Below, piece by piece: positions 1 to 5,074 of a stretch of 8,639 nt of DNA. The first letter of the stretch is position 1. Every line of letters begins with the position of its first letter. The stretch covers positions 1-8,639 of the forward strand of contig CACXHC010000157.1 of the NCBI GenBank assembly GCA_902767285.1, given 5' to 3'. This stretch comes from an uncultured Ruminococcus sp. (GTDB lineage: Bacteria > Bacillota > Clostridia > Oscillospirales > Acutalibacteraceae). Both the position numbers and the translations under genes were made by a program. The notes under the pieces are model-generated. The model had not been told where the DNA came from, made no database searches, and worked only from the letters and a program-made list of their open reading frames with translations.

Positions 1-13
1 TTAAAAAAAACAC

Positions 14-42
14 TTGCATTTTATTCTTATATATGATATAAT
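14..42 (+). promoter_or_regulatory. Extended -10 promoter for the tandem 5S rRNA genes
   Basis: A TATAAT -10 box lies at 37-42, preceded by TG at 34-35 (extended -10). A weak -35 match, TTGCAT, lies at 14-19 with the ideal 17-nt spacer. Transcription would start near 48-50, just before the inverted repeat that flanks the first 5S gene. This implies that the 5S pair is transcribed on its own and not as the tail of a 16S-23S operon, although the window begins too close upstream to exclude read-through from the left. Confidence 0.65.
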
Positions 43-50
43 AACGTAGT

Positions 51-206
<156 letters not shown>

Positions 207-233
207 GGTCGTGTTTTAAATATGCTTTTTGCA

Positions 234-349
<116 letters not shown>

Positions 350-360
350 ATTAACCAAAA

Positions 361-389
361 GGACAGTCGATTATCGACTGTCCTTTTTT
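361..389 (+). terminator. Intrinsic terminator after the 5S genes, probably bidirectional
   Basis: A 10-bp stem, GGACAGTCGA (361-370) with TCGACTGTCC (374-383), has a 3-nt loop and is followed by six T residues (384-389) on the plus strand. On the minus strand the same hairpin is followed by TTTTGG. It can therefore also stop transcription arriving from the convergent glycosyltransferase operon. Confidence 0.85.
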
Positions 390-412
390 ATTTAAAATTT
401 TTAGAAGGGGTT

Positions 413-444
413 CGGGGAAACCTTTTTTTAAAAAGGTTTCCCCG
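413..444. repeat. Near-perfect palindrome between convergent transcription units
   Basis: CGGGGAAACC plus a T-run (413-427) is complementary to an A-run plus GGTTTCCCCG (430-444): 15 pairs around a two-base centre. Neither strand has a good T-tract immediately after the hairpin, so it is not a textbook intrinsic terminator. It could still stall or protect the 3' end of the minus-strand operon, whose last stop codon ends at 454. From memory, similar GGGGAAACC palindromes are scattered in some Clostridia genomes, so it may be a REP-like dispersed element; this is inference. Confidence 0.55.
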
Positions 445-453
445 AGAAAAAAA

Positions 454-1419
454 TTACCCTTCATCATCATTTAATTGAAGAAGTATATCCTCGACAATAA
501 AGCGAGGTCTGTTTTTTGTTTCAATATAGATTTTCCCGATATACTCTCCGACAATGCCTATTGCGAGCAGTTGAAGTCCGCCGATAAACCAAATAGATAC
601 GGCAAGACTCGCCCACCCTGAAACAGTAGCTCCCATAAAAAATCTAATTACCGAATATATAAGCATAATCACGCTTAATGCGAAAATAACAGCACCCGTG
701 GCAGTTACCATTCGTATGGGGCTTATACTGAGCGAGGTTATGCCCTCCCAAGCGAGAGCCAGCATTTTACTTAACGGATATTTGCTTTCACCGGCTTCAC
801 GTTCGCTGCGTTCATATTTCACTATTCCGTGTTTAAATCCTATCATTGGAACAAGTCCACGCAAAAAAATATTTCGTTCTTTAAAGAGTGAAAGGCACTC
901 GATGGCTCGTTTGCTCATCAATCTAAAATCAGCATGATTAAAAATAACCTTTGCTCCAAGACGTTCGAGAATTTTATAATACGACTCCGCTGTGAACCGT
1001 TTAAAGAATGTGTCGGTATCTCGTTTGGAGCGAACACCGTACACTATATCGCAGCCATTTTCGAATTTTTCGAGCATTTCGTCAATAGCATTTATATCGT
1101 CCTGCAAATCTGCATCGATAGAAATAATAGCGTCGGCGTGTTCTTTCAAGGTGAGCAGACCGCACAAAAGAGCATTTTGGTGTCCACGATTTCGGCTTAA
1201 TTTTATTCCGGCAAAACACGAAGGATTAATTTTATGATATTTGCAAATTTTCTCCCATGTTTCATCTGTTGAGCCGTCATCGATAAAAACGATTTTGCTC
1301 TCGGGAGAAATTAAATTTTTCTGTTCAAGCTGTTCGAGTTTTTTGCGAAGCTGAGATGCCGTTTTTGACAAGACTTCTTCTTCATTATAGCAAGGAACGA
1401 CTATATACAGTACGGTCAT
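454..1419 (-). CDS. GT2 family glycosyltransferase, membrane-anchored (polyprenyl-phosphate sugar synthase type)
   Basis: This 321-residue protein has a complete GT-A catalytic domain of the DPM1/DPG-synthase and GtrB type. Visible motifs are VPCYNEE (8-14), FIDDGSTDETW (45-55), the metal-binding DADLQDD (102-108), ADFRLMSK (163-170) and the AGESKYPLSKM motif (209-219). Two membrane segments follow, at about 236-260 and 269-293. The tail GEYIGKIYIETKNRPRF is typical of this subfamily. Family members move a hexose or related sugar from a nucleotide sugar to undecaprenyl phosphate on the cytoplasmic face, feeding envelope glycan or protein modification; the actual sugar cannot be read from sequence. 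The ATG directly follows the TAA of the upstream acetyltransferase (TAAATG, no gap), with AGGTGG 8 nt ahead, so translation is probably coupled. It is the last gene of the operon. Confidence 0.92.
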   Translation of the reverse strand: MTVLYIVVPCYNEEEVLSKTASQLRKKLEQLEQKNLISPESKIVFIDDGSTDETWEKICKYHKINPSCFAGIKLSRNRGHQNALLCGLLTLKEHADAIISIDADLQDDINAIDEMLEKFENGCDIVYGVRSKRDTDTFFKRFTAESYYKILERLGAKVIFNHADFRLMSKRAIECLSLFKERNIFLRGLVPMIGFKHGIVKYERSEREAGESKYPLSKMLALAWEGITSLSISPIRMVTATGAVIFALSVIMLIYSVIRFFMGATVSGWASLAVSIWFIGGLQLLAIGIVGEYIGKIYIETKNRPRFIVEDILLQLNDDEG

Positions 1420-2013
1420 TTACAAATCCACCTCGCCCATGGGGATATAGTCGTCAGCGGTTATTTCACGAATTTTTTTACACGGATTTCCGGCGGCAAC
1501 AACATTTGCGGGAATATCCTTTGTTACAACGCTTCCCGCACCGATAACGGTATTATCGCCTATGGTAACGCCGGGGCATATCTGAACACCTCCGCAAATC
1601 CAAACATTATTGCCGATGGTTATTTGTTCTGCGTATTCCAAACCCGGTAATCTGCGTTGTTCGGGCAAAATCGGGTGAGTGGCGGTGTAAATGCCGACAT
1701 TTGGAGCAATAAAAACATTATCGCCGATAATTACTTTAGCACAGTCGAGAACAACAAGATTGTAGTTTGCATAAAAATTTTCGCCGACTTCGATATTGTA
1801 GCCATAGTCGCAAATAAACGGCTGTTCTACTCTAATATGTTCGCCCGTTTTTCCTAAAAAACTTTTTAATAATTTGGTTTGATCCTCTTCGTTTTCGGTA
1901 GGCATAGTATTAAATTTTTGACAAGTGATTCTCGCATTAAGGCGAGCTTGCTTCAGCTCGGGGTCGTTGGAATCGTAAGGAACGCCGGCGAGCATTTTTT
2001 CTTTTTCGGTCAT
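1420..2013 (-). CDS. Sugar O-acetyltransferase, maltose/galactoside acetyltransferase family
   Basis: This is a 197-residue left-handed beta-helix acetyltransferase of the Maa/LacA/NodL group. The N-terminal Mac region reads MTEKEKMLAGVPYDSNDPEL with an ARITCQKFN helix (27-35). It is followed by hexapeptide-repeat turns (IIGDNVFIAPNVG at 95-107, ITIGNNVWICGGVQICPGV at 131-149, IGDNTVIGAGSVVTKDIPAN at 151-170). The catalytic His is H113 in the ATHP motif, and the AAGNPCKKIR ending (173-182) is canonical. Members acetylate the C6 hydroxyl of sugars with acetyl-CoA; the true acceptor is unknown. The frame is open upstream to 2061, but the ATG at 2013 is preferred: AGGAG lies 11 nt upstream, the protein then begins like its relatives, and only 1 nt separates it from the preceding stop. 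Its position between a repeat membrane protein and a lipid-sugar transferase suggests envelope glycan decoration. Confidence 0.92.
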   Translation of the reverse strand: MTEKEKMLAGVPYDSNDPELKQARLNARITCQKFNTMPTENEEDQTKLLKSFLGKTGEHIRVEQPFICDYGYNIEVGENFYANYNLVVLDCAKVIIGDNVFIAPNVGIYTATHPILPEQRRLPGLEYAEQITIGNNVWICGGVQICPGVTIGDNTVIGAGSVVTKDIPANVVAAGNPCKKIREITADDYIPMGEVDL

Positions 2014-2014
2014 T

Positions 2015-2596
2015 TTATTCAAAACTCCTATCTGTATATTTATTGTAGAGAGAGGCAGCACCGCACAGCGATGATAACATCAAAAAAATACCGGTTCCGG
2101 CTCTCAGTTTGCGACCTGTTTCTACGTTTGTTGGGTTAACGCTTGAGGTTTGTTCGCTTGATGATTTTTTGATTTCAGATGAAATATCCGATTTTGACGA
2201 AATATCCGATTTTGACGAAATATCCGATTTTGACGAAAAATTTTCTTTTGACGAAATATCCGATTTTGACGAAAAATTTTCTTTTGACGAAATATCTGCT
2301 TTTGACGAAAAATTTTCTTTTGATGAAATATCTGCTTTTGCCGAAATATTTTCTTTTTCCGAGATATTATCCGAAGAATCCGTGGAACGAGCGTTCATAA
2401 AAAGCAGGCTTGCGAACATCAAAGCTCCGGATATGAATACAGCCGCACAAACGATAACAACAACAGGAAACATTCTGCGTTTTGGCGGTGAAGGTGGGGG
2501 AGTGCTTTTTCGTGCGTTTTCCATGAAATCTTTACCGTAATGCTGTTCAAGCTGATTTTCGATATATTGATTCAATCTATCGTTTGAGTACGGCAA
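2015..2596 (-). CDS. Membrane protein with eleven Ser/Lys-rich hexapeptide repeats, unknown function
   Basis: I do not recognise this 193-residue protein. It has a short charged N-terminal region (1-32), a proline-rich linker and KRR (about 33-41), a strong membrane segment (44-66), and then eleven hexapeptides (76-141) of the pattern [D/E/S/A]-[D/N]-[I/F]-S-[S/A/E]-K, often alternating ADISSK and ENFSSK. A Ser/Thr-rich stretch with NPTNVETG (154-161) follows, then a second hydrophobic segment (167-184) and a short YNKYTDRSFE tail. KRR before the first segment predicts that the repeats lie outside the cell. The start is TTG at 2596, since AAAGGAGG sits 8 nt upstream; the longer frame from 2626 would begin at the predicted transcription start. 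It is first in an operon with an acetyltransferase 1 nt downstream and a glycosyltransferase beyond. Possible roles are a surface spacer, a substrate for glycosylation, or a sensor; none is shown. Confidence 0.8.
   Translation of the reverse strand: MPYSNDRLNQYIENQLEQHYGKDFMENARKSTPPPSPPKRRMFPVVVIVCAAVFISGALMFASLLFMNARSTDSSDNISEKENISAKADISSKENFSSKADISSKENFSSKSDISSKENFSSKSDISSKSDISSKSDISSEIKKSSSEQTSSVNPTNVETGRKLRAGTGIFLMLSSLCGAASLYNKYTDRSFE
2174..2371 (-). repeat. Tandem 18-bp coding repeat (11 units)
   Basis: Eleven consecutive 18-bp units encode the hexapeptide repeats of the membrane protein. On the plus strand the units read as variants of GACGAAATATCCGATTTT and GACGAAAAATTTTCTTTT. The first three plus-strand units differ by a single base, while the far end (2330-2371) is more diverged, as expected of recent expansion at one end. 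Because the unit is a multiple of three, gain or loss of copies keeps the frame. Confidence 0.9.
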
Positions 2597-2604
2597 CCGA
2601 AAAG

Positions 2605-2612
2605 CCTCCTTT
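2605..2612 (-). promoter_or_regulatory. Ribosome-binding site that fixes the TTG start at 2596
   Basis: AAAGGAGG on the minus strand lies 8 nt before TTG (2594-2596). It falls inside the coding frame if the upstream TTG at 2626 were used, and that upstream codon has no comparable site. This decides the start of the repeat membrane protein. Confidence 0.85.
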
Positions 2613-2631
2613 ACACAAAATTCCAATTTTA

Positions 2632-2660
2632 ATTATAATCTATTTCCTCCAAAATATCAA
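2632..2660 (-). promoter_or_regulatory. Sigma-A-like promoter of the three-gene envelope operon
   Basis: Read on the minus strand, TTGATA (-35, at 2655-2660) and a perfect TATAAT (-10, at 2632-2637) are separated by 17 nt. Transcription would start near 2625, giving a leader of about 28 nt with an AAAGGAGG site. The promoter lies in the 97-nt gap after the anti-sigma gene. No terminator is visible in that gap, so the operon may also receive read-through from the sigma/anti-sigma genes. Confidence 0.75.
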
Positions 2661-2693
2661 CAATTATATTTTTCGGCGAATTTTTGGGGATAA

Positions 2694-3026
2694 TCAATCT
2701 TCATATTTTTTTATAAGCCCGTATAAACACGCCGATACAGTAAGAAGTGCCATAAAAACTCCGCTTATTATATTTATAATTTTTCGGGTTTTTAGTCTTT
2801 TGGAAAGCAATTTTAGATTTTTGTCGATTATAACATCATCAATGCCGTTTACCTCAAATTTTATTTGAGGTTTTTTGGGAGCTTGATTTCTTTTGTTTTC
2901 AAAAAGAGCCATGCAGTCGGGGCATGACTGAAGGTGTTCTTCAACGGCTGTGAGAGAATCGGTACTTAAATTTTTTTCTATATATAAATCGAGCAAATCT
3001 TTAGTCATATTACAAGTCATGTTCAT
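2694..3026 (-). CDS. Anti-sigma factor with zinc-finger (ZAS/zf-HC2) domain
   Basis: This is a 110-residue single-pass membrane anti-sigma factor. The cytoplasmic N-terminal domain carries the pattern C5-X25-H31-X3-C35-X2-C38 (HLQSCPDC), the ZAS zinc-binding signature. A charged linker (45-82) and a membrane segment (about 83-104) ending in KKYED follow. Only a few residues lie beyond the membrane, so any signal would have to be sensed in the membrane or by a partner. Such proteins hold an ECF sigma factor inactive at the membrane until a signal releases it. The start at 3026 has GGAGG 9 nt upstream, within the end of the sigma gene, and the two genes overlap by 17 nt, a standard arrangement for stoichiometric sigma/anti-sigma production. 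Confidence 0.88.
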   Translation of the reverse strand: MNMTCNMTKDLLDLYIEKNLSTDSLTAVEEHLQSCPDCMALFENKRNQAPKKPQIKFEVNGIDDVIIDKNLKLLSKRLKTRKIINIISGVFMALLTVSACLYGLIKKYED

Positions 3027-3519
3027 TTTTGAGAACCTCCATTAATTTTTTCTTTGCACGAGAAAACAACATTTTTGCCGAGTTCTCAGTTATCCCCATA
3101 GCGTCTGCAACTTGCTTGAATGACATATCGGCGTAAATTCGATAGAGAACTGCATCACGATATTTTTTCGGAAGTTTTTCTACGGCATTTCGCACGGTAA
3201 GTTCTTCGCAGGCTTTTTCGCATAAATAAAGAGGGTCGGTTTCGGTTGATTCCGGTGTTGAGATTATATCGTCAATACTTATGCTGTCGAGAGAATTTTT
3301 GTTTTTTCGCAGATATTTATAATATGTGTGTTTAGCAATCGCCGCAAGATATGTAAATATATCGGAATTTCCGGAAAATCTGTCAAGAGATAATATTGCC
3401 TGATAAAATGTTTCTTGAGTCAGTTCTTCGGCGAGGTCGCTTTTTTTGCAGAGTTTAAGTAAAAAAAGATATATCTGTTTATAGTATTTTCGGCAGATCA
3501 TCTCATATTCTTCACGCAT
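3010..3519 (-). CDS. ECF-type RNA polymerase sigma factor
   Basis: This is a 169-residue sigma-70 family factor of the ECF group, having only regions 2 and 4. Region 2 spans about 8-75, with DLAEELTQETFYQAI at 28-42 as the conserved core-binding helix and TYLAAIAKHTYYKYLRK for -10 recognition. Region 4 spans about 110-162, with LPKKYRDAVLYRIYADMSFKQVADAMGI and the recognition helix TENSAKMLFSRAKKKL. It would direct polymerase to a small regulon, possibly envelope genes. The ATG at 3519 is chosen because AAAGGAGG lies 6 nt upstream; a TTG two codons earlier overlaps that site spacing badly. It is co-transcribed with the overlapping anti-sigma gene and diverges from the YtrA-type operon. Confidence 0.92.
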   Translation of the reverse strand: MREEYEMICRKYYKQIYLFLLKLCKKSDLAEELTQETFYQAILSLDRFSGNSDIFTYLAAIAKHTYYKYLRKNKNSLDSISIDDIISTPESTETDPLYLCEKACEELTVRNAVEKLPKKYRDAVLYRIYADMSFKQVADAMGITENSAKMLFSRAKKKLMEVLKNEHDL

Positions 3520-3554
3520 AAACAACCTCCTTTATTATTGGCATATACATATTA

Positions 3555-3583
3555 AGAATATCATTCATTATGTGAAGTGTCAA
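3555..3583 (-). promoter_or_regulatory. Sigma-A-like promoter of the sigma/anti-sigma genes
   Basis: On the minus strand a consensus TTGACA (3578-3583) is followed after 17 nt by TATTCT (3555-3560). Transcription would begin near 3548, leaving a leader of about 29 nt to the ATG at 3519. I see no AAC/CGT-type ECF promoter here, so obvious self-activation is not evident. Confidence 0.7.
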
Positions 3584-3617
3584 GCAAAAGAAATTTTCGA
3601 AAAAAATAAAAAAACTA

Positions 3618-3646
3618 TTGACAAGGGGTATGTGTTATGTTATACT
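3618..3646 (+). promoter_or_regulatory. Main promoter of the gntR-ABC operon
   Basis: A consensus TTGACA (3618-3623), a 17-nt spacer and TATACT (3641-3646) are present. Transcription would start near 3653, inside the first operator. Runs of A upstream (3597-3614) could act as an UP element. Its -35 box lies 34 nt from the -35 box of the divergent sigma-factor promoter. Confidence 0.8.
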
Positions 3647-3650
3647 ATGA

Positions 3651-3673
3651 TTGTACTAATTGATATAATACAA
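3651..3673. promoter_or_regulatory. Operator 1 for the YtrA-type repressor
   Basis: TTGTACTA (3651-3658) and TAATACAA (3666-3673) form an inverted repeat, 7 of 8 positions complementary, around a 7-nt centre. It covers the expected transcription start of the main promoter. The same arms with the same spacing recur at 3739-3761, which makes chance unlikely. GntR/YtrA proteins bind palindromes as dimers and usually repress their own operon, so this is the likely binding site. Confidence 0.7.
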
Positions 3674-3704
3674 TAAAGAATCAAGAAGGCAACTAATAAT
3701 CACA

Positions 3705-3731
3705 TGAAATCAATGATTTCAATATTTTTTT
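3705..3731 (+). terminator. Weak AT-rich hairpin with T-tract in the gntR leader
   Basis: TGAAATC (3705-3711) pairs with GATTTCA (3715-3721) around a 3-nt loop, followed shortly by seven T residues (3725-3731). The stem is short and AT-rich, so termination would be inefficient. It may attenuate transcripts from the main promoter before they reach the second operator, or simply be AT-rich leader DNA. Confidence 0.3.
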
Positions 3732-3732
3732 A

Positions 3733-3762
3733 TTGATATTGTACTACTTGAATTAATACAAA
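3733..3762 (+). promoter_or_regulatory. Possible second, weak promoter under operator 2
   Basis: TTGATA (3733-3738) and TACAAA (3757-3762) are spaced by 18 nt. This is a poor match, but the placement is sensible: it would give a leader of about 27 nt to the TTG at 3796. Operator 2 fills its spacer. The main support is that it would explain why a second operator lies here. Confidence 0.3.
3739..3761. promoter_or_regulatory. Operator 2 for the YtrA-type repressor
   Basis: TTGTACTA (3739-3746) and TAATACAA (3754-3761) repeat both arms and the 7-nt gap of operator 1 exactly, 88 nt downstream, while the 7-nt centre differs. Identical arms with an unrelated centre are what a dimeric protein site looks like. 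Bound here, a repressor could act as a roadblock, block a weak local promoter, or pair with operator 1 by looping. Confidence 0.7.
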
Positions 3763-3780
3763 AATAGAAAAATAAAATAA

Positions 3781-3788
3781 AAAGGAGG
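3781..3788 (+). promoter_or_regulatory. Ribosome-binding site for the TTG-started gntR gene
   Basis: AAAGGAGG lies 7 nt before TTG at 3796-3798. There is no ATG nearby in frame, and the protein then begins at the expected family position just before SGEPIYQQI, which supports the TTG start. Confidence 0.8.
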
Positions 3789-3795
3789 GGTCATT

Positions 3796-4182
3796 TTGTT
3801 TACGTCATTTAATATCAATTATCGAAGCGGAGAGCCAATATATCAGCAGATATATAACGAGGTCGTTAAGGAAATATCTTTGGGTCTGCTCCTTCCGCAG
3901 GAAAAATTAGCCACTGTGCGAGAACTTGCAACATCGCTCGGAATCAATCCGAATACAGTGTCAAAAGCATATCAGATGTTAGAGCAAAACGGATATATAT
4001 ATTCGGCGGTCGGTAAAGGTTCGTTCGTTGCAGACAGTTCAAGTAAGCTGGCAGGACTAAAAGAAAGCACAATGAATAATCTTAAAAAAGGATTAAAGAC
4101 AGCGTCAAATCTTGGTGTAACTAAAAACGAAGTGGTTTCGCTGGTCGATGATATTTATGAAGGGGGTAACGGTAATGCTTGA
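3796..4182 (+). CDS. ytrA: GntR family transcriptional regulator, YtrA subfamily
   Basis: This is a 128-residue repressor with an N-terminal winged helix (about 12-78). It shows GEPIYQQIYNEVVKEISLG (12-30), VRELATSLGINPNTVSKAYQ (41-60) and the wing LEQNGYIYSAVGKGSFVA (62-79). A short two-helix C-terminal part (about 80-121) provides dimerisation and has no small-molecule domain. That size and layout define the YtrA subfamily, whose members sit first in ABC-exporter operons and repress them. Its likely targets are the two identical operators at 3651-3673 and 3739-3761 just upstream. The start is TTG with AAAGGAGG 7 nt ahead. The gene overlaps the ATPase gene by 8 nt (ATGCTTGA), so translation is coupled. 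The symbol refers to the subfamily; orthology to Bacillus ytrA is not established. Confidence 0.9.
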   Translation: MFTSFNINYRSGEPIYQQIYNEVVKEISLGLLLPQEKLATVRELATSLGINPNTVSKAYQMLEQNGYIYSAVGKGSFVADSSSKLAGLKESTMNNLKKGLKTASNLGVTKNEVVSLVDDIYEGGNGNA

Positions 4183-5074
4183 AATAAAAAATGTTACGAA
4201 AAAATTTGGAGATAAAGTCGCACTCGATAACCTTTCGTTTAAAGTTCCCGAAGGTTCGGTGTTTGGACTTATCGGCTCGAACGGCTCGGGTAAATCAACA
4301 CTTCTCAGAATAATCTCGGGCGTGTTCAATTGCGATGAAGGCTGTGTGGAAATAGACGGCGAAGTTGCTTACGAAAATCCTCAGGCAAAAGAAAAATGTT
4401 TCTTTATATCAGATTTTCCGTATTTCTACAACAGTTCGACAGTTAATACAATGGCTGATTTTTATAGATCACTCTATACAACGTGGGACGATAATAAATT
4501 CAAAAAAATATGTGCTATGTTTCCCATAAACGCCGATGACAAAATAATCAATATGTCGAAAGGTATGCAAAGGCAAGCGGCACTTATAATTGCTCTTTCG
4601 GTATGTCCTAAATACATACTCTTAGACGAGATTTTTGATGGATTAGACCCCGTTGTTCGTCAGCTTATCAAAAAATTGCTTATGGAAATGGTTGCGGAGA
4701 ATAAAACAACAGTTATTATTGCATCGCATAACCTTAGAGAGCTTGAGGACGTTTGCGACCACATCGGTTTGATACACAAAGGCGGAGTCGTTATGGAAAA
4801 AGACCTTGACGAAGCAAAGCTCGGAATGCACAGAGTTCAGGCAGTATTTCAGGACGAACTCGGCGAGGGCGTGTTCAATGATCTCAATATAGTTAATATA
4901 AAACGTCAGGGCAAAATGATCGTGTTTACGGCAAGAGGCGATAAAGATACAGTAGAAAATGCCGTAAAAGCTAAAAAACCGGTATATATGGAAATGCTTC
5001 CGCTTACTCTTGAGGAAGTATTTATAAGCGAAATGGAGGCTGTGGGTTATGACATCAACAACATCATCAAATAA
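4175..5074 (+). CDS. ABC transporter ATP-binding protein, YtrB-like
   Basis: This is a 299-residue cytoplasmic ATPase. It has Walker A GSNGSGKST (34-42), signature NMSKGMQRQ (126-134), Walker B YILLDE (147-152) with catalytic E152, D-loop GLD (156-158) and switch H185 in IIASHN. The signature is MSKGM in place of LSGGQ, which is common in this exporter subfamily. At the Q-loop position the sequence is ISDFPYFY (78-85), apparently Asp in place of Gln. The C-terminal 80 or so residues end in PLTLEEVFISEM, as in exporters of drug or peptide type. The ATG at 4175 is preferred to the in-frame ATG at 4148: GAAGGGGGT lies about 8 nt upstream, and LEIKNVTKKFG then falls at the normal N-terminus. It would pair with the permease that overlaps it by 26 nt. 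Confidence 0.92.
   Translation: MLEIKNVTKKFGDKVALDNLSFKVPEGSVFGLIGSNGSGKSTLLRIISGVFNCDEGCVEIDGEVAYENPQAKEKCFFISDFPYFYNSSTVNTMADFYRSLYTTWDDNKFKKICAMFPINADDKIINMSKGMQRQAALIIALSVCPKYILLDEIFDGLDPVVRQLIKKLLMEMVAENKTTVIIASHNLRELEDVCDHIGLIHKGGVVMEKDLDEAKLGMHRVQAVFQDELGEGVFNDLNIVNIKRQGKMIVFTARGDKDTVENAVKAKKPVYMEMLPLTLEEVFISEMEAVGYDINNIIK

Noticed and set aside
2014..2061. Longer N-terminus for the acetyltransferase
   Set aside because: The extension overlaps the end of the repeat protein, lacks a ribosome-binding site and does not resemble the family's start; the ATG at 2013 has one.
2015..2110. Sortase cell-wall anchoring signal in the repeat protein (NPTNVETG plus hydrophobic segment)
   Set aside because: The arrangement recalls a wall-sorting tail, but there is no LPXTG or NPXTG motif and the tail is not strongly basic, so a second membrane segment is the safer call.
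2174..2371. CRISPR-like array
   Set aside because: The repeats are contiguous 18-bp coding units with no unique spacers and keep a reading frame.
2109..2540. Plus-strand frame with Asp/Glu/Phe repeats
   Set aside because: It is the antisense reading of the 18-bp repeat array. The minus-strand frame has the ribosome-binding site, promoter, membrane segments and operon context.
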